Source: Oceanimonas smirnovii ATCC BAA-899
GTDB taxonomy: Bacteria > Pseudomonadota > Gammaproteobacteria > Enterobacterales > Aeromonadaceae
DNA: 64,000 bases
Direction of reading: 5' to 3'
Assembly (NCBI RefSeq): GCF_000381965.1
Contig: NZ_KB908465.1
Coordinates: 1-64,000, forward strand
The notes beneath the pieces were generated by a model. The model searched no databases and was not told where the DNA came from. It was given only the letters and a program-made list of their open reading frames with translations. Below are positions 6,628 through 16,396 of this stretch, in pieces (position 1 is the first letter of the stretch; each line of letters starts with the position of its first letter). Made by a program: the position numbers and the translations under genes.

Positions 6628-7863
6628 ATGTTTCTGCCCAAACCCAAAACCCTGGCCGACACCGGCCTGTCTAAAGAGCTGCTGTTCCGGCTTGTGCTGC
6701 GCCACCTGCAGGAAGAAGCCAGCCTGGCTCTGCCCGCACTGGCACAGCGTTTGTGCCTGCGTGGCAGCATAGTGGAGCCGCTGCTGCAGGAGCTGAAAAC
6801 CCTGCAGCTAGTGGAGGTGCGCGCCTCGGGCCGCATGGATGAACCCGTGCGTTATGCCCTCACGCAAAAAGGCCAGTACGAGGCCCAGGTGCTCAACGAG
6901 CGCGACGGCTACATAGGCCCGGCCCCCATTCCGCTTGCCGCCTACAACAAGCTGGTGCTGGCCCAGTCACTGGGTGAGCGCAGCATCAGGCGTGAGCAGC
7001 TGGAGCAGGCCCTGACCGACATGGTGATCAGCCCCGAGCTGATCAATGCCCTTGGGCCGGCGCTTAACTCGCGCCGGCCTTTGCTTATTTATGGCCATGC
7101 CGGCACCGGTAAAAGTTTTTTATGTCATCGCTTTAATAAAGTCTTTGATGAACATATATATGTGCCCCACGCCATTGCCGTGCAAAACACCATTATTCCG
7201 CTGTTCGACCCCCTTTATCACTGGCGCACCGAGCAACAGGATGACGAGCAGGACGCCCGTTATATTTCCTGTAAACGGCCCCTGGTGATGGTGGGCGGTG
7301 AGCTCAAATTAAATATGCTGGAAGTACACTTTGACCGGCAATCCCGCCAATACAGCGCGCCATTGCAAATGAAAGCCAACAACGGCGTATTTTTAATAGA
7401 CGACCTGGGCCGGCAAAGTTTTTCTGCCGACGAGCTGTTTAACCGCTGGATTGTGCCCATGGAAGAGCGGCGCGATTTTCTGTCGCTGCCCAACGGGCTG
7501 CATTTTGATATTCCCTTTGAGCAGATATTGGTGTTTTCCACCAACCTGGATCCGGAAACCATTGCCGACGAGGCGTTTTTACGCCGCCTGGGTTACAAGC
7601 TGCAGTTAAGTGCCATGCCCGAACACCTGTATCGTGACATCTGGAACAGAAATCTGGAAAGCTATCAGCTGTCAGCAAATGAATCTGACTTTCGCTTTAT
7701 GGTAGACAAGCTGCATAAAGAAAGCGGCAAGCCGTTAATTGCCTGCTACCCGCGGGATATTCTGGGCATTGCCAGAGACATTATGCATTTTAACGGTCAG
7801 GCCGGCATGCCTTTAAATCAGGATATTCTAACCAGGGCCTGGCACATGTATTGCGTGCACTGA
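6628..7863 (+). CDS. AAA-type ATPase in the tad locus, with N-terminal winged-helix-like region
   Basis: The 411-residue protein has a helical, winged-helix-like N-terminal part (about 15-90), then an ATPase domain with Walker A GHAGTGKS (about 155-162) and Walker B VFLIDDLGRQ (about 252-261), followed by a sensor-like VFSTNLDPE. It is not one of the named core Tad proteins. Its position between tadV and rcpC, on the same strand, suggests a role in pilus assembly or regulation, possibly as an unfoldase or remodeller. That role is inferred. AGGGGGT lies before the start. The family call as a P-loop AAA+ protein is secure, the function is not. Confidence 0.85.
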   Translation: MFLPKPKTLADTGLSKELLFRLVLRHLQEEASLALPALAQRLCLRGSIVEPLLQELKTLQLVEVRASGRMDEPVRYALTQKGQYEAQVLNERDGYIGPAPIPLAAYNKLVLAQSLGERSIRREQLEQALTDMVISPELINALGPALNSRRPLLIYGHAGTGKSFLCHRFNKVFDEHIYVPHAIAVQNTIIPLFDPLYHWRTEQQDDEQDARYISCKRPLVMVGGELKLNMLEVHFDRQSRQYSAPLQMKANNGVFLIDDLGRQSFSADELFNRWIVPMEERRDFLSLPNGLHFDIPFEQILVFSTNLDPETIADEAFLRRLGYKLQLSAMPEHLYRDIWNRNLESYQLSANESDFRFMVDKLHKESGKPLIACYPRDILGIARDIMHFNGQAGMPLNQDILTRAWHMYCVH

Positions 7864-7907
7864 CTATACTGTTTTTACGGAGCATATTTACAACCAAGGA
7901 ACCGGTT

Positions 7908-8705
7908 ATGAAAACTCGCACATTACTGCTGTTTGTTCTCTCCATTGTCTTTGGGGTGGGTGCTGCCTACATGGCCAATAACTGGCTTAACCAGCAAAGT
8001 CAGGTGGCCAAGGCCAGCGCCGAGGCCAACACCAGTCAGGTGGTAGTGGCCGCCGTTGATCTTACTCCCGGTGCCCCCATTGAGCCCATTCATGTACAGC
8101 TTAAAAACATCGACTCCCGCCTGGTGCCGCCGGGTGCCCTTACCAGCATTGAGCAGGCCCAGAGCATGGTGGCCAAAAACAACCTTTACCGCGGTGACGT
8201 GCTGCGCATAGAGCGGCTGGCACCGGCGGGCGAGGGCAGCACCCTGTCTGTGCTGCTGGAGCCGGGCATGCGGGCGGTAACGGTGCGGGTGAATGACGTC
8301 ATCGGCGTGGCCGGCTTTTTGTTGCCGGGCAACCGGGTAGACATTTTGTTCACCGGCGGCAACAGCACCCGCACTGTGCTTAAAAACCTGAAAGTGCTGG
8401 CGGTAGACCAAACCCAGCACACCGACGAAAACCGCCCCAAACTGGTGCGCGCCGTGACCCTGGAAGTGAACCCCGAGCAGGCCGAGCAGCTGGTAAATGC
8501 CAGCTCCAACGGCCGCATTCAGCTGGCCCTGCGCAACCCCAATGACGAACAGGACATCACAGAAACCACAGTGGCCGCCGTGGCTGAGCCGCCTCAGCAG
8601 GAAGTAACCGAGCCGGAGCCCAAGCCGGTGGTGGTGCGTCCGCGCGCCTCTACCATTGATCTGATAAAAGGCACCAGCCAGCAGCAGGTGCCGGTAAAAA
8701 GCTAA
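7908..8705 (+). CDS. rcpC: Flp pilus assembly protein RcpC/CpaB
   Basis: The 265-residue protein has an N-terminal membrane anchor (TLLLFVLSIVFGVGAAYMA) and a SAF domain around residues 45-105 (VVAAVDLTPGAPIEPIHVQ), followed by an RcpC/CpaB domain and a Pro-rich C-terminal tail. The family acts in the periplasm with the RcpA secretin. I chose the ATG at 7908 because it begins the hydrophobic anchor and follows CAAGGAACC. The longer upstream extension would overlap the preceding gene. It is third in the assembly operon, 27 bases before rcpA. Confidence 0.93.
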   Translation: MKTRTLLLFVLSIVFGVGAAYMANNWLNQQSQVAKASAEANTSQVVVAAVDLTPGAPIEPIHVQLKNIDSRLVPPGALTSIEQAQSMVAKNNLYRGDVLRIERLAPAGEGSTLSVLLEPGMRAVTVRVNDVIGVAGFLLPGNRVDILFTGGNSTRTVLKNLKVLAVDQTQHTDENRPKLVRAVTLEVNPEQAEQLVNASSNGRIQLALRNPNDEQDITETTVAAVAEPPQQEVTEPEPKPVVVRPRASTIDLIKGTSQQQVPVKS

Positions 8706-8732
8706 CAACACATTAGTGCACAGGAGGTGGCT

Positions 8733-10142
8733 ATGAAAACCCTTACAGGATGTCTTTTGGGGTTAACGTTACTGGCAGCAACCGGCACCGCCGTGGCCGG
8801 TGGCAACCTTAACCAGGCGGGCAATGACATGCAGTTGCCCATTCATAAATCCCGCTCATTAATGCTGGACCGGCCCGCCAGCCGGGTGTCGGTGGGCAAC
8901 CCCGCCATTGCCGACGTGCTGGTGCTGCAGGATCGCGAGCTTTATCTGGTGGGCAAGTCGCTCGGCCATACCAACCTCATGGTATGGGACATGAACGACA
9001 ACTTAATGCAGGTGTACGACATTGAAGTAAGCCACGACCTGCAGGGGCTGAAAGAGCGGCTTTACCGCTTTTTGCCCAACGAGCCCATTCAGGTGCATAC
9101 CTCTCAGGGCCAGCTGGTGGTGAGCGGCGAAGTCTCCAATTTAGATCGGCTGAACGCCGCCTATGAACTGGCCCGGGGCTATGTGGTGGCAGCCGAGGGC
9201 GGTGTGGCCCGCTCGGAAGTGATGAACATGATGAGCGTGGGCGGCGGCCAGCAGGTGATGCTGGAAGTGACCGTGGCCGAGGTGGCCCGCGACACCTCCC
9301 GCAGCTGGGAGTCGGCCTTTGAGCTGCTGGAAAGCTCGGGTAACTGGGGCTTCTCGCTGCTGCGCGACAGCGTAAGCCAGCTGCAGAACTTTGGCACCAA
9401 TACCATTGTTGGCGGTTTTGCTAGTGCCGACACCGTGTTTAACGTGGCGCTCGATTTGGCCAAAACCCGCGGCCTGGCCAGGGTGCTGGCCGAGCCGCGC
9501 ATTACGGCCATCAGCGGCCAGTCGGCCGAGTTTCTCTCCGGCGGTGAATATCCGGTGCCGGTGCCCACCGAAGACGGCATTGCCATTGAGTTCAAGGAAT
9601 TTGGCGTGGGCCTCAAGTTTACTCCTGTGGTGCTGGGCAGCGGCAAAATCAACCTGAATCTGAATGTCTCGGTCAGTGAGCCGGTGGTGGCCAACTCCGC
9701 CAACGTGCCGCTGTTTGGTGAAATTACCGCCCTCAGCAAGCGCAGTGCCGGCACCACCGTAGAGCTGGGCGACGGCCAGACCATCAGCATTGCCGGCCTG
9801 CTCAGTGAAAACACCCGTGAGCAGGTAAGCCAGCTGCCCTTTGCCGGCGACATTCCCATTTTGGGCAACCTCTTTACCAGCCGCCGCTTTGCCAAGGGCG
9901 AGTCGGAGCTGGTGATTATGGTGACGCCACGGCTGGTGCGCCCCTTTAACAAGCAGCAGGTGTCGTTGCCCACCGACGGCTTTATTGAGCCCAATGATCT
10001 GGAGTTTTATCTGCTGGGCCGCATGTCGCAGCGCGCCAGAGTAAGCGATCAGGCCCCGGCGGTTCAGCCCGAAAGCAACACCGGCATTAACCCGGCCATG
10101 AACGAAGGTGGCATGGAGCAAACCTATGGCCAGTCACTGTAG
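8733..10142 (+). CDS. rcpA: Flp pilus outer-membrane secretin RcpA/CpaC
   Basis: The 469-residue protein forms the outer-membrane channel of the Flp pilus. It has a signal peptide (residues 1 to about 23), an N-terminal pilus/secretin domain (IHKSRSLMLDRPASRVSVG), a BON-like stretch, and a C-terminal secretin domain with VPVPTEDG and the end-of-domain peptide ELVIMVTPRLVRP. AGGAGG five bases before the ATG at 8733 decides the start over an in-frame GTG two codons upstream. The C-terminal tail past the secretin core is long, Pro/Gln-rich and lacks recognisable structure. Confidence 0.95.
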   Translation: MKTLTGCLLGLTLLAATGTAVAGGNLNQAGNDMQLPIHKSRSLMLDRPASRVSVGNPAIADVLVLQDRELYLVGKSLGHTNLMVWDMNDNLMQVYDIEVSHDLQGLKERLYRFLPNEPIQVHTSQGQLVVSGEVSNLDRLNAAYELARGYVVAAEGGVARSEVMNMMSVGGGQQVMLEVTVAEVARDTSRSWESAFELLESSGNWGFSLLRDSVSQLQNFGTNTIVGGFASADTVFNVALDLAKTRGLARVLAEPRITAISGQSAEFLSGGEYPVPVPTEDGIAIEFKEFGVGLKFTPVVLGSGKINLNLNVSVSEPVVANSANVPLFGEITALSKRSAGTTVELGDGQTISIAGLLSENTREQVSQLPFAGDIPILGNLFTSRRFAKGESELVIMVTPRLVRPFNKQQVSLPTDGFIEPNDLEFYLLGRMSQRARVSDQAPAVQPESNTGINPAMNEGGMEQTYGQSL

Positions 10143-10164
10143 CAGCACAACAAGGAGAAACACC

Positions 10165-10434
10165 ATGAAGGTATCACTGCTTGCCCTGCTGACAGCAGGC
10201 CTGCTCACCGGCTGCGCCAACGAGCTTCATTACGGCTTTGACATGGGGCAAGACACTCGGCAGCTGGACACACTGCAAATTCTGGACCCGGGTGCCGCCG
10301 AGCGTAACGACGGCAAGCTCACCGCCCTTACCCTTAACGGGGAATATGGCGTGGCCCTGCACGACAAATACGTGAAAGGGGCCGAAGCCCCCAGCGAAGG
10401 CAAAACCCAGGTCACCCTTAACTTTGGTGATTAA
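10165..10434 (+). CDS. Small lipoprotein of the tad locus
   Basis: An 89-residue predicted lipoprotein. The signal sequence ends with the lipobox LLTGC, with Cys as mature residue 1. The remaining ~70 residues are polar with no recognised domain. AAGGAGA precedes the ATG. Its place just after the rcpA secretin is where RcpB-type or pilotin-like proteins are often encoded, so a role in secretin placement is possible. This is inference from position only. Confidence 0.8.
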   Translation: MKVSLLALLTAGLLTGCANELHYGFDMGQDTRQLDTLQILDPGAAERNDGKLTALTLNGEYGVALHDKYVKGAEAPSEGKTQVTLNFGD

Positions 10435-10461
10435 CCAACACAGGTAAGCGAGGAACACATC

Positions 10462-11937
10462 ATGAAAGCGCTGCCAACCCCAAGGAAACAGAAAGGTGCC
10501 GTACTGATCCTGGTCACGGTAGCGCTGTTCACCCTGCTCGGCTTTGCCGCCCTGGCACTGGATGGGGGGTATTTGATCCTTAATAAAAACCGGTTGCAGG
10601 ATGCCGTTGATACCGCTGCATTAAGTGGCGGTAAAACGCTCAGCTCGACGGATCTGGACAAAAGCACTCATGATGAAGCCCGGCGAGCAGTAAGAGATAC
10701 GCTTAAAGCCACCTTTGAGGGGGACGGCTTTAGAAAAATGAACGTAGATACCACCAAATTGGCGGATACCGTTACCATAGAGTTTTCTCATAACCCCGTA
10801 CCCTTTGAGCCTACACTGGATGCCGACGCCAAATACATTAGAGTGCGCATGGAGACAGTGCCGGTCACTCAATTTCTTTCCCAGTTATTGGTGGATACCT
10901 GGCAAGTCAGAGCCTCTGCGGTTGCGGGTAACTTACCACCTATTGATGGAAATGAAATTTGTGACGTGATCCCGCTACTGATGCTGGTAGATAGTAACAA
11001 AGCTGGTGAGGGTGATTTTTACGGATACAACATGGCATCTACCGAGCCCGGAAACAAAAAAGACGGGGACATGATAGTTATAAAATCCCCGGCCGGAGGA
11101 AATCCTAATATGGCTCCCGGTAATTTCCAGGCATTAAGGCTGGGTGAACAAAATGGTGCCGATGGTTACAGGGATGGTCTTGCCGGAGGTCACTGTATTA
11201 CCCTTGATGAAGACTATGAAGTTGACGAGTGTCCAGAAAGTGAGCCTAACTGCACTTTGACTGTAATCGATACCGATAGTAAGACAGGGAATATGGCTGG
11301 CCCTACACGTCAAGGACTTAATACCCGCTTTAATAATTATAATCCAGGTAAATACAAGGCACCTACAGTGCCTGTGGCAGAGGCAAGTCCTGGTGATGAG
11401 AATTACTACTCAGATTGCTCTCTTGTTAAGAGTGGTTACTTGGTTGACTTTAAAGATAATAAGCTAACAGAGCATCTTGAAGATTTATTTAATGATGGAA
11501 GTGCTAAAAAAACAGAGATTGATGATTATTTTCAGGCGATTATAGATAATCCAGCTTCGGCAAATAACGATGTGAAAGAGGCAGAGAAATATAAGGGTGG
11601 CTTTTCTGGAGTGCAGACTTATAACCAGTATTCTGATAAGTCTTCGCCGCAATATGAAGAGTATAATAAAAACGGTAAAAATGTTGACTGTATCGATGGG
11701 CGTCGAATTGTAAAGGTTCCTGTTGCTGTCGGAGGAGAGGGTGTAGGAAAAAATATCCCTATTATTGGTGTTGCCTGTATGTTCCTTAATCAGGAAGTGA
11801 CTGGTAATGGTCTTAGTCAGTATGTTGTTGGGGAAATTATTCCTGAGTGTGATTCTGATGCAACTGGTGGTGATGATGACTTCGGTAAGAAACCTCAGCT
11901 GGTACTGTATAACGATATTGGTAGCGGAGACTCCTGA
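10462..11937 (+). CDS. tadG: TadG-like pilus assembly protein with divergent AT-rich body
   Basis: The 491-residue protein starts with the TadG-type N-terminus: basic KQKGAVLILVT, a transmembrane helix (VALFTLLGFAALALDGG), then a helix with NKNRLQDAVDTAALSGG. That N-terminal match is the basis for the call. I see no von Willebrand factor A motif. From about 11030 to 11930 the DNA is visibly richer in A+T and uses different codons from neighbouring tad genes, and the protein becomes acidic and Asn/Asp/Lys-rich with several cysteines. This suggests an exposed, fast-diverging or exchanged region. The gene overlaps tadE by one base (TGATG). Confidence 0.85.
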   Translation: MKALPTPRKQKGAVLILVTVALFTLLGFAALALDGGYLILNKNRLQDAVDTAALSGGKTLSSTDLDKSTHDEARRAVRDTLKATFEGDGFRKMNVDTTKLADTVTIEFSHNPVPFEPTLDADAKYIRVRMETVPVTQFLSQLLVDTWQVRASAVAGNLPPIDGNEICDVIPLLMLVDSNKAGEGDFYGYNMASTEPGNKKDGDMIVIKSPAGGNPNMAPGNFQALRLGEQNGADGYRDGLAGGHCITLDEDYEVDECPESEPNCTLTVIDTDSKTGNMAGPTRQGLNTRFNNYNPGKYKAPTVPVAEASPGDENYYSDCSLVKSGYLVDFKDNKLTEHLEDLFNDGSAKKTEIDDYFQAIIDNPASANNDVKEAEKYKGGFSGVQTYNQYSDKSSPQYEEYNKNGKNVDCIDGRRIVKVPVAVGGEGVGKNIPIIGVACMFLNQEVTGNGLSQYVVGEIIPECDSDATGGDDDFGKKPQLVLYNDIGSGDS

Positions 11938-12410
11938 TGCGTGCTTGTCATAAATCCAACAGGCAAAAGGGGCTGGCAGCTGTTGAAGCGACCATAGTGC
12001 TTCCTCTTATTCTCTTGCTAATGCTGGCAATTGGCGAGTTCGGGCGGGCATTATATCAGTACTCCAGCTTGACTCAGGCGTTGCGGGGCGGAGCCCTGGC
12101 TCTGGATCGGGGTGGCAGATATTATGAAAATATTGATACTCGCTCAGAGAGTGAAGACAAGGTAAAAAATATTGTTGTATATGGCAACGCCGCCGGAACA
12201 GGTGATCCATTATTAACTGGGTTGTCAAAATCTGATATCAGTTTCAGCGCTATTTATGAAATGCCGGCAGACAGCGGCGACTTTTATGTGGATATCAGCG
12301 CCAGCTACAGCTGGCAGCCGGTATTCGGAAAAGATTTTAACACTTTTGTGGCCGGTGTTATTTCACTCGACTTTCCACTGAACACCAGTTTAACAGTGAG
12401 GGTAGAGTAA
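11937..12410 (+). CDS. tadE: TadE-type minor pseudopilin
   Basis: A 157-residue pseudopilin with QKGLAAVEATIVLPLILLLML at its N-terminus: a Gly followed by a hydrophobic helix with Glu at mature position 5, the pattern processed by TadV. The rest is a soluble periplasmic domain. Start and stop codons overlap both neighbours by one base, so translation is coupled. Minor pseudopilins of this group are needed for Flp fibre assembly in known systems. Confidence 0.9.
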   Translation: MRACHKSNRQKGLAAVEATIVLPLILLLMLAIGEFGRALYQYSSLTQALRGGALALDRGGRYYENIDTRSESEDKVKNIVVYGNAAGTGDPLLTGLSKSDISFSAIYEMPADSGDFYVDISASYSWQPVFGKDFNTFVAGVISLDFPLNTSLTVRVE

Positions 12411-12868
12411 TGATTAAGCGCAAAAATCAGCAAGGTCTGGCCATTGTCGAATTTGCCATTGTTGGCTCCGTTGTCTTTCTGGTGTTGTTTGCGGTAATGG
12501 AGCTGGGGCGCTTGCTTTATACCTGGTCAGTGCTTAATGAGGTTACCAGGCAGGCCGCAAGGGTCGCTACTGTATGCTCACCGGATGAAAGGGTGGCGGT
12601 AGCCGACAGCATTATCAGCCGGCTGGGAGGGAGCGTGCCCGGTTTAACCGGCGGTAATGTCAATATTGAATATTTGTCTGATGCTTTTGTGCCGGTTTCA
12701 GGCACCGATTATCCCCGCTATGTCAGAGCCGGCATTACCAATTATCGCTTTGAAATGATTTTGCCCCTGTCTGTGGACTTGTCCATGTTCAGTCCGGATT
12801 TTTCAACCGTAGTGAGGGCAGAAAGCCTGGGAGAAACACCAGACGGCGTGGTGCCCTGTTTCCCGTAA
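12410..12868 (+). CDS. tadF: TadE/TadF-type minor pseudopilin
   Basis: A 152-residue protein with the same N-terminal plan as the preceding gene: QQGLAIVEFAIVGSVVFLV with Gly, then Glu at mature position 5 and a hydrophobic helix. The C-terminal part has two cysteines (VCSPDE and VVPCFP). Its start overlaps the tadE stop by one base (TAATG). I use tadF for position and type, since TadE and TadF cannot be firmly separated by eye. Confidence 0.88.
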   Translation: MIKRKNQQGLAIVEFAIVGSVVFLVLFAVMELGRLLYTWSVLNEVTRQAARVATVCSPDERVAVADSIISRLGGSVPGLTGGNVNIEYLSDAFVPVSGTDYPRYVRAGITNYRFEMILPLSVDLSMFSPDFSTVVRAESLGETPDGVVPCFP

Positions 12869-12879
12869 ATGGAGTGGTT

Positions 12880-14088
12880 ATGACAGACGCCAAAATAGTA
12901 GAACTGGAGCGAGAGAGCATGCACACACTGCCGGCGTTGTCTTGCCCGTTGCAGCTGAATGTCATGGATCCCGACGAGCAGGTGTGGCCTCTGCTTAAAA
13001 TCAAATTTCATAACAGCAGCCAGCTGCAGCTTAAAAAGCTCAGCGATCAGGACTTTTTGCCCAAAGGTGACCGCCAGGTATTGCTGCTGGTCGATCATTC
13101 AGTCATGGCACCGGTTTACGACGAGCTGGAGCGCAAGGCCGGTGAACGCCGCCATTTGGTGTTTATGGGCAACCCTGCCAACACCGCCCTGGTGCGCCGG
13201 GCCATGCGCATGGGGGCCGCCGACTTTTTGCCCCAGGACGGTGACCTCACCGAGCTGTGGAGCGCGCTGGTGCGGGTGTCGGCGGCGGTGTCGGCCAGCA
13301 TCAGTCTGGCACCGGTTACCGTGGTGGTAAACGGCAAAAGCGGCTCCGGTGCCAGCTTTGTGTGTGCCAATCTGGGCCATGCCCTGCACAGTGAGCAAGA
13401 CAAGGTGCTGCTGCTGGATACCAACCGCCGCTACGGCTCGCTGGCCGACTACCTGAATATTCGTGACAAACACAGCGGCCTTACCGAAGCGCTGCATAAA
13501 TCCGGCGAAATGGACGCCATGGCCCTGGCCGGCATGGTGAACAAGGCCCGCGACGGCTTGGATGTGCTGCCGGCATCGGTGTCGCCTCTGCACGACGACA
13601 CCGCCATTAGCGCCCGCCAGTGTGCCCAGCTGCTGCATCTGGTGCGCGGTCAATATCAGCGGGTGGTGGTGGATATGTCGCGCGGGCCGGAAAGCTGGAG
13701 CCTGCCGCTGCTGGAAAATGCCAGCCAGGTGGTTGTGGTAATGCAGCAAAGTTTAAGTGCGCTGCGTGAGACCATTTTTCTGCTTAAGCAGCTGCGCCAT
13801 GAGCTGGGCATTGGCCGGGATCGCATTCTGCTGCTGGTTAACCGCTACGACAAAAGAAAAGACATGTCGCTGCAGGAAATAGAAAAAGCCACAGAAATCA
13901 AAAATATGGTTACTTTGCCCAACGACTTTGCCATGGCTGAAACCTGCACCGATCTGGGCCGGCTGGTGGCGGAAGAAAAACGCAATCACAAGCTGGTGCA
14001 GGGCTTTAATGCGCTTTCGGCGGCGCTGCAGCCCACAACCAGTAATGCAGAAAAACCAGGATTATTTAAACGACTGTTCGGTCATTAG
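12880..14088 (+). CDS. tadZ: TadZ/CpaE pilus localisation ATPase
   Basis: The 402-residue protein has an N-terminal receiver-like domain without obvious phosphoryl-acceptor motif context (to about residue 135), followed by a ParA/MinD-like ATPase domain. The deviant Walker A is GKSGSGAS (residues 152-159), and later motifs are VLLLDTNRRYGSL and RVVVDMSRG. TadZ proteins localise the Flp machine at the pole or membrane. I chose the ATG at 12880, five bases after GGAG, over an in-frame GTG at 12874. It sits between the pseudopilins and tadA, as in other tad loci. Confidence 0.93.
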   Translation: MTDAKIVELERESMHTLPALSCPLQLNVMDPDEQVWPLLKIKFHNSSQLQLKKLSDQDFLPKGDRQVLLLVDHSVMAPVYDELERKAGERRHLVFMGNPANTALVRRAMRMGAADFLPQDGDLTELWSALVRVSAAVSASISLAPVTVVVNGKSGSGASFVCANLGHALHSEQDKVLLLDTNRRYGSLADYLNIRDKHSGLTEALHKSGEMDAMALAGMVNKARDGLDVLPASVSPLHDDTAISARQCAQLLHLVRGQYQRVVVDMSRGPESWSLPLLENASQVVVVMQQSLSALRETIFLLKQLRHELGIGRDRILLLVNRYDKRKDMSLQEIEKATEIKNMVTLPNDFAMAETCTDLGRLVAEEKRNHKLVQGFNALSAALQPTTSNAEKPGLFKRLFGH

Positions 14089-14108
14089 CCGGACATAGGG
14101 GGTCACGG

Positions 14109-15416
14109 ATGAACCTTGAAGACTATATCCTTAATCAGGAAGAGCAAAACCACAAACAGCGTTTGCACGAAAAACTCATGGACATGCTGGACTTGCCCAT
14201 GCTGCAAACGGTGTCCAACGAGCAGGCCAGTGAGCAGATAGAGCGGCTGGCACACCAGCTGATGCAAGACTCGCCGGTGCCGCTGTCCATGAGTTCGCGC
14301 CAGAAAATTGTGCGCCAGATTTTGGATGAAGTGCTGGGCCTGGGGCCGCTGGAGCCGCTGCTGGCCGACCCCGGCATTGCCGACATTATGGTAAACGGGG
14401 CCAAAAACATTTATGTAGAGCGCCGGGGCCGCATTGAGCGGGTGCCGCTTACCTTTGCCGACGACGACCACTTAATGGGCGTAATAGAACGCATTGTGTC
14501 CAGTGTGGGCCGGCGCATCGACGAGCTGTCGCCCATGGTGGATGCCCGCCTGAAAGACGGCTCCCGGGTCAATGCCATTATTCCGCCGCTGGCGCTGAAC
14601 GGGCCTACGCTTTCCATTCGCCGCTTTACCGTAGAAAAGCTGGCAATAGATACCTTAATTGACTTTGGCACCATCACTCCGGCCATTGCCGAGGTAATGG
14701 AAGCGGTGGTTAAGGGCAAGCTCAACATTCTTATCTCCGGCGGCACCGGCACCGGTAAAACCACGTTCCTGAATATTCTGTCCAGTTTTATTCCGTCCAA
14801 TCAGCGCATTATTACCGTGGAAGACTCCGCCGAGCTGCAATTGCAGCAGCCTCATGTGGTGCAGCTGGAAAGCCGTCCGTCCAACGTGGAAGGCAAGGGC
14901 GAGGTCAGCTTGCGGGATCTGGTAAAAAACACCCTGCGTATGCGCCCCGACCGCATTGTGGTGGGGGAGGTGCGGGGCGTGGAAGCCTTTGACATGCTCA
15001 CTGCCATGAACACCGGCCATGAAGGCTCGCTCACCACCATTCACGCCAACACCCCGCGTGATGCCCTGGGCCGGCTGGAGAACATGGTGTCGATGACCGG
15101 GTTTGATATGCCGGTAAAAAACATTCGCACCCAGGTGGCCTCGGCGCTGGATTTAATTATTCAGCTGGAACGCCAGGAAGACGGCAAGCGGCGCATGATC
15201 AGCATGCAGGAGGTGCACGGCATGGAAGGCGAGACCATTACCATGTCGGAAATTTTCACCTTTGAGCGCACCGGCATAGACAGCGAAGGCAACGTCATCG
15301 GCCGGCACAAGGCCACCGGCGTGATGCCCAACTTCTATGACCGCCTGGCCCGCCGGGGCATGGTGCTGCCGCGCAGCCTGTTTGGCGACGAAGACCTGCA
15401 CAAGGGCATTTTTTAG
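14109..15416 (+). CDS. tadA: TadA/CpaF pilus motor ATPase
   Basis: The 435-residue hexameric secretion ATPase powers Flp pilus extension and, in this family, retraction. It has the CpaF/VirB11-like N-terminal domain ([20 protein letters not shown]), Walker A GGTGTGKT at residues 211-218, the Asp/Glu boxes ([22 protein letters not shown]) and the His-box region ([12 protein letters not shown]). Length and motif order are typical. It is preceded 20 bases upstream by tadZ and followed 9 bases later by tadB. Confidence 0.97.
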   Translation: MNLEDYILNQEEQNHKQRLHEKLMDMLDLPMLQTVSNEQASEQIERLAHQLMQDSPVPLSMSSRQKIVRQILDEVLGLGPLEPLLADPGIADIMVNGAKNIYVERRGRIERVPLTFADDDHLMGVIERIVSSVGRRIDELSPMVDARLKDGSRVNAIIPPLALNGPTLSIRRFTVEKLAIDTLIDFGTITPAIAEVMEAVVKGKLNILISGGTGTGKTTFLNILSSFIPSNQRIITVEDSAELQLQQPHVVQLESRPSNVEGKGEVSLRDLVKNTLRMRPDRIVVGEVRGVEAFDMLTAMNTGHEGSLTTIHANTPRDALGRLENMVSMTGFDMPVKNIRTQVASALDLIIQLERQEDGKRRMISMQEVHGMEGETITMSEIFTFERTGIDSEGNVIGRHKATGVMPNFYDRLARRGMVLPRSLFGDEDLHKGIF

Positions 15417-15425
15417 GAGGCGCAT

Positions 15426-16394
15426 ATGAATATGCTGATTTTTCTGGCGCTGGTAGGCCTGGCGGTGGTGTGCCTGAGCATGGCCATGTTTGTGCCCATC
15501 AGTCAGCCCCGGCTTAAATATTCCACCCTGCTCAAGCGCCGGGTGCAGGCGCTGGCCGATGAAAACCAGGCTCAGGCCCAGGCATCCATTTTTCGTACCA
15601 AAAAGCTGGATGCGCTGTCGCCGGCCATGCGCCGCATAGAAACCCTGCCCATGATGGAGCGGGTGGCGTTTTCACTGGAGCTGGCCGGCTCGCGCCTGTA
15701 TGCCTACCAACTGGTATTTATGCTGGCGTTTGTAACCCTGGTGCTGGTGGCGGCCAGCTGGCTGTGGCTGCATAATATCTGGCTAAGTCTTGTGTTGCTG
15801 GTGCTGCCGTCGCTGGCGGTGTGGTTCAAGCTGCGCCGCAACTATTTGCAGCGGCTGGCCCTGTATGAACAGCAAATGCCCGAAGCGCTGGATATTATGA
15901 AACGCGGCCTGCAGGCGGGTTATTCCTTTGCCGACACCATTAAGCTCATCAGTGAAGAAATGCCCAACCCCATTGGCCGTGAGTTTGCGCTGGTGTTTGC
16001 CGACATCAACTATCGCAAAGATGTGCGCAAGGCCATGACCGGACTGCTGGAGCGGGTGCCCAGCATCTCTAACATGGCGCTGGTCAGTGCCGTGCAGGTG
16101 CAGCGGGAAACCGGCGGTAACCTGGTGGAAAACATCGACAAGCTGGCCAAAATTATTCGCGACCGTTTCAAGTTTAACCGCCAGCTGCGCACCCTGTCGG
16201 CGGAAGGGCGCATGTCGGGCTGGGTGCTGGTGCTGACGCCTTTTGTGTTATTTGCGGTGATATTTTTAACCACGCCCGGCTACATAGTGGAGCTGGTTAA
16301 TACACCGGAAGGCAACAAGCTGCTGATTGCCGGTGCTGTGGGCATGGTGCTGGGCACCTGGTGGATCAGTAAAATTATCAAGATAGAGGTGTAG
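15426..16394 (+). CDS. tadB: TadB inner-membrane platform protein
   Basis: A 322-residue type II secretion system F-domain protein. Transmembrane segments occur at the N-terminus (residues 2-20), two close together around 95-135, and two at the C-terminus. The cytoplasmic T2SSF core has MPEALDIMKRGLQAGYSF and QVQRETGGNLVENID. With TadC it forms the membrane platform on which the TadA ATPase acts. GGAGG precedes the ATG and the spacing to tadC is two bases. Confidence 0.95.
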   Translation: MNMLIFLALVGLAVVCLSMAMFVPISQPRLKYSTLLKRRVQALADENQAQAQASIFRTKKLDALSPAMRRIETLPMMERVAFSLELAGSRLYAYQLVFMLAFVTLVLVAASWLWLHNIWLSLVLLVLPSLAVWFKLRRNYLQRLALYEQQMPEALDIMKRGLQAGYSFADTIKLISEEMPNPIGREFALVFADINYRKDVRKAMTGLLERVPSISNMALVSAVQVQRETGGNLVENIDKLAKIIRDRFKFNRQLRTLSAEGRMSGWVLVLTPFVLFAVIFLTTPGYIVELVNTPEGNKLLIAGAVGMVLGTWWISKIIKIEV

Positions 16395-16396
16395 CC

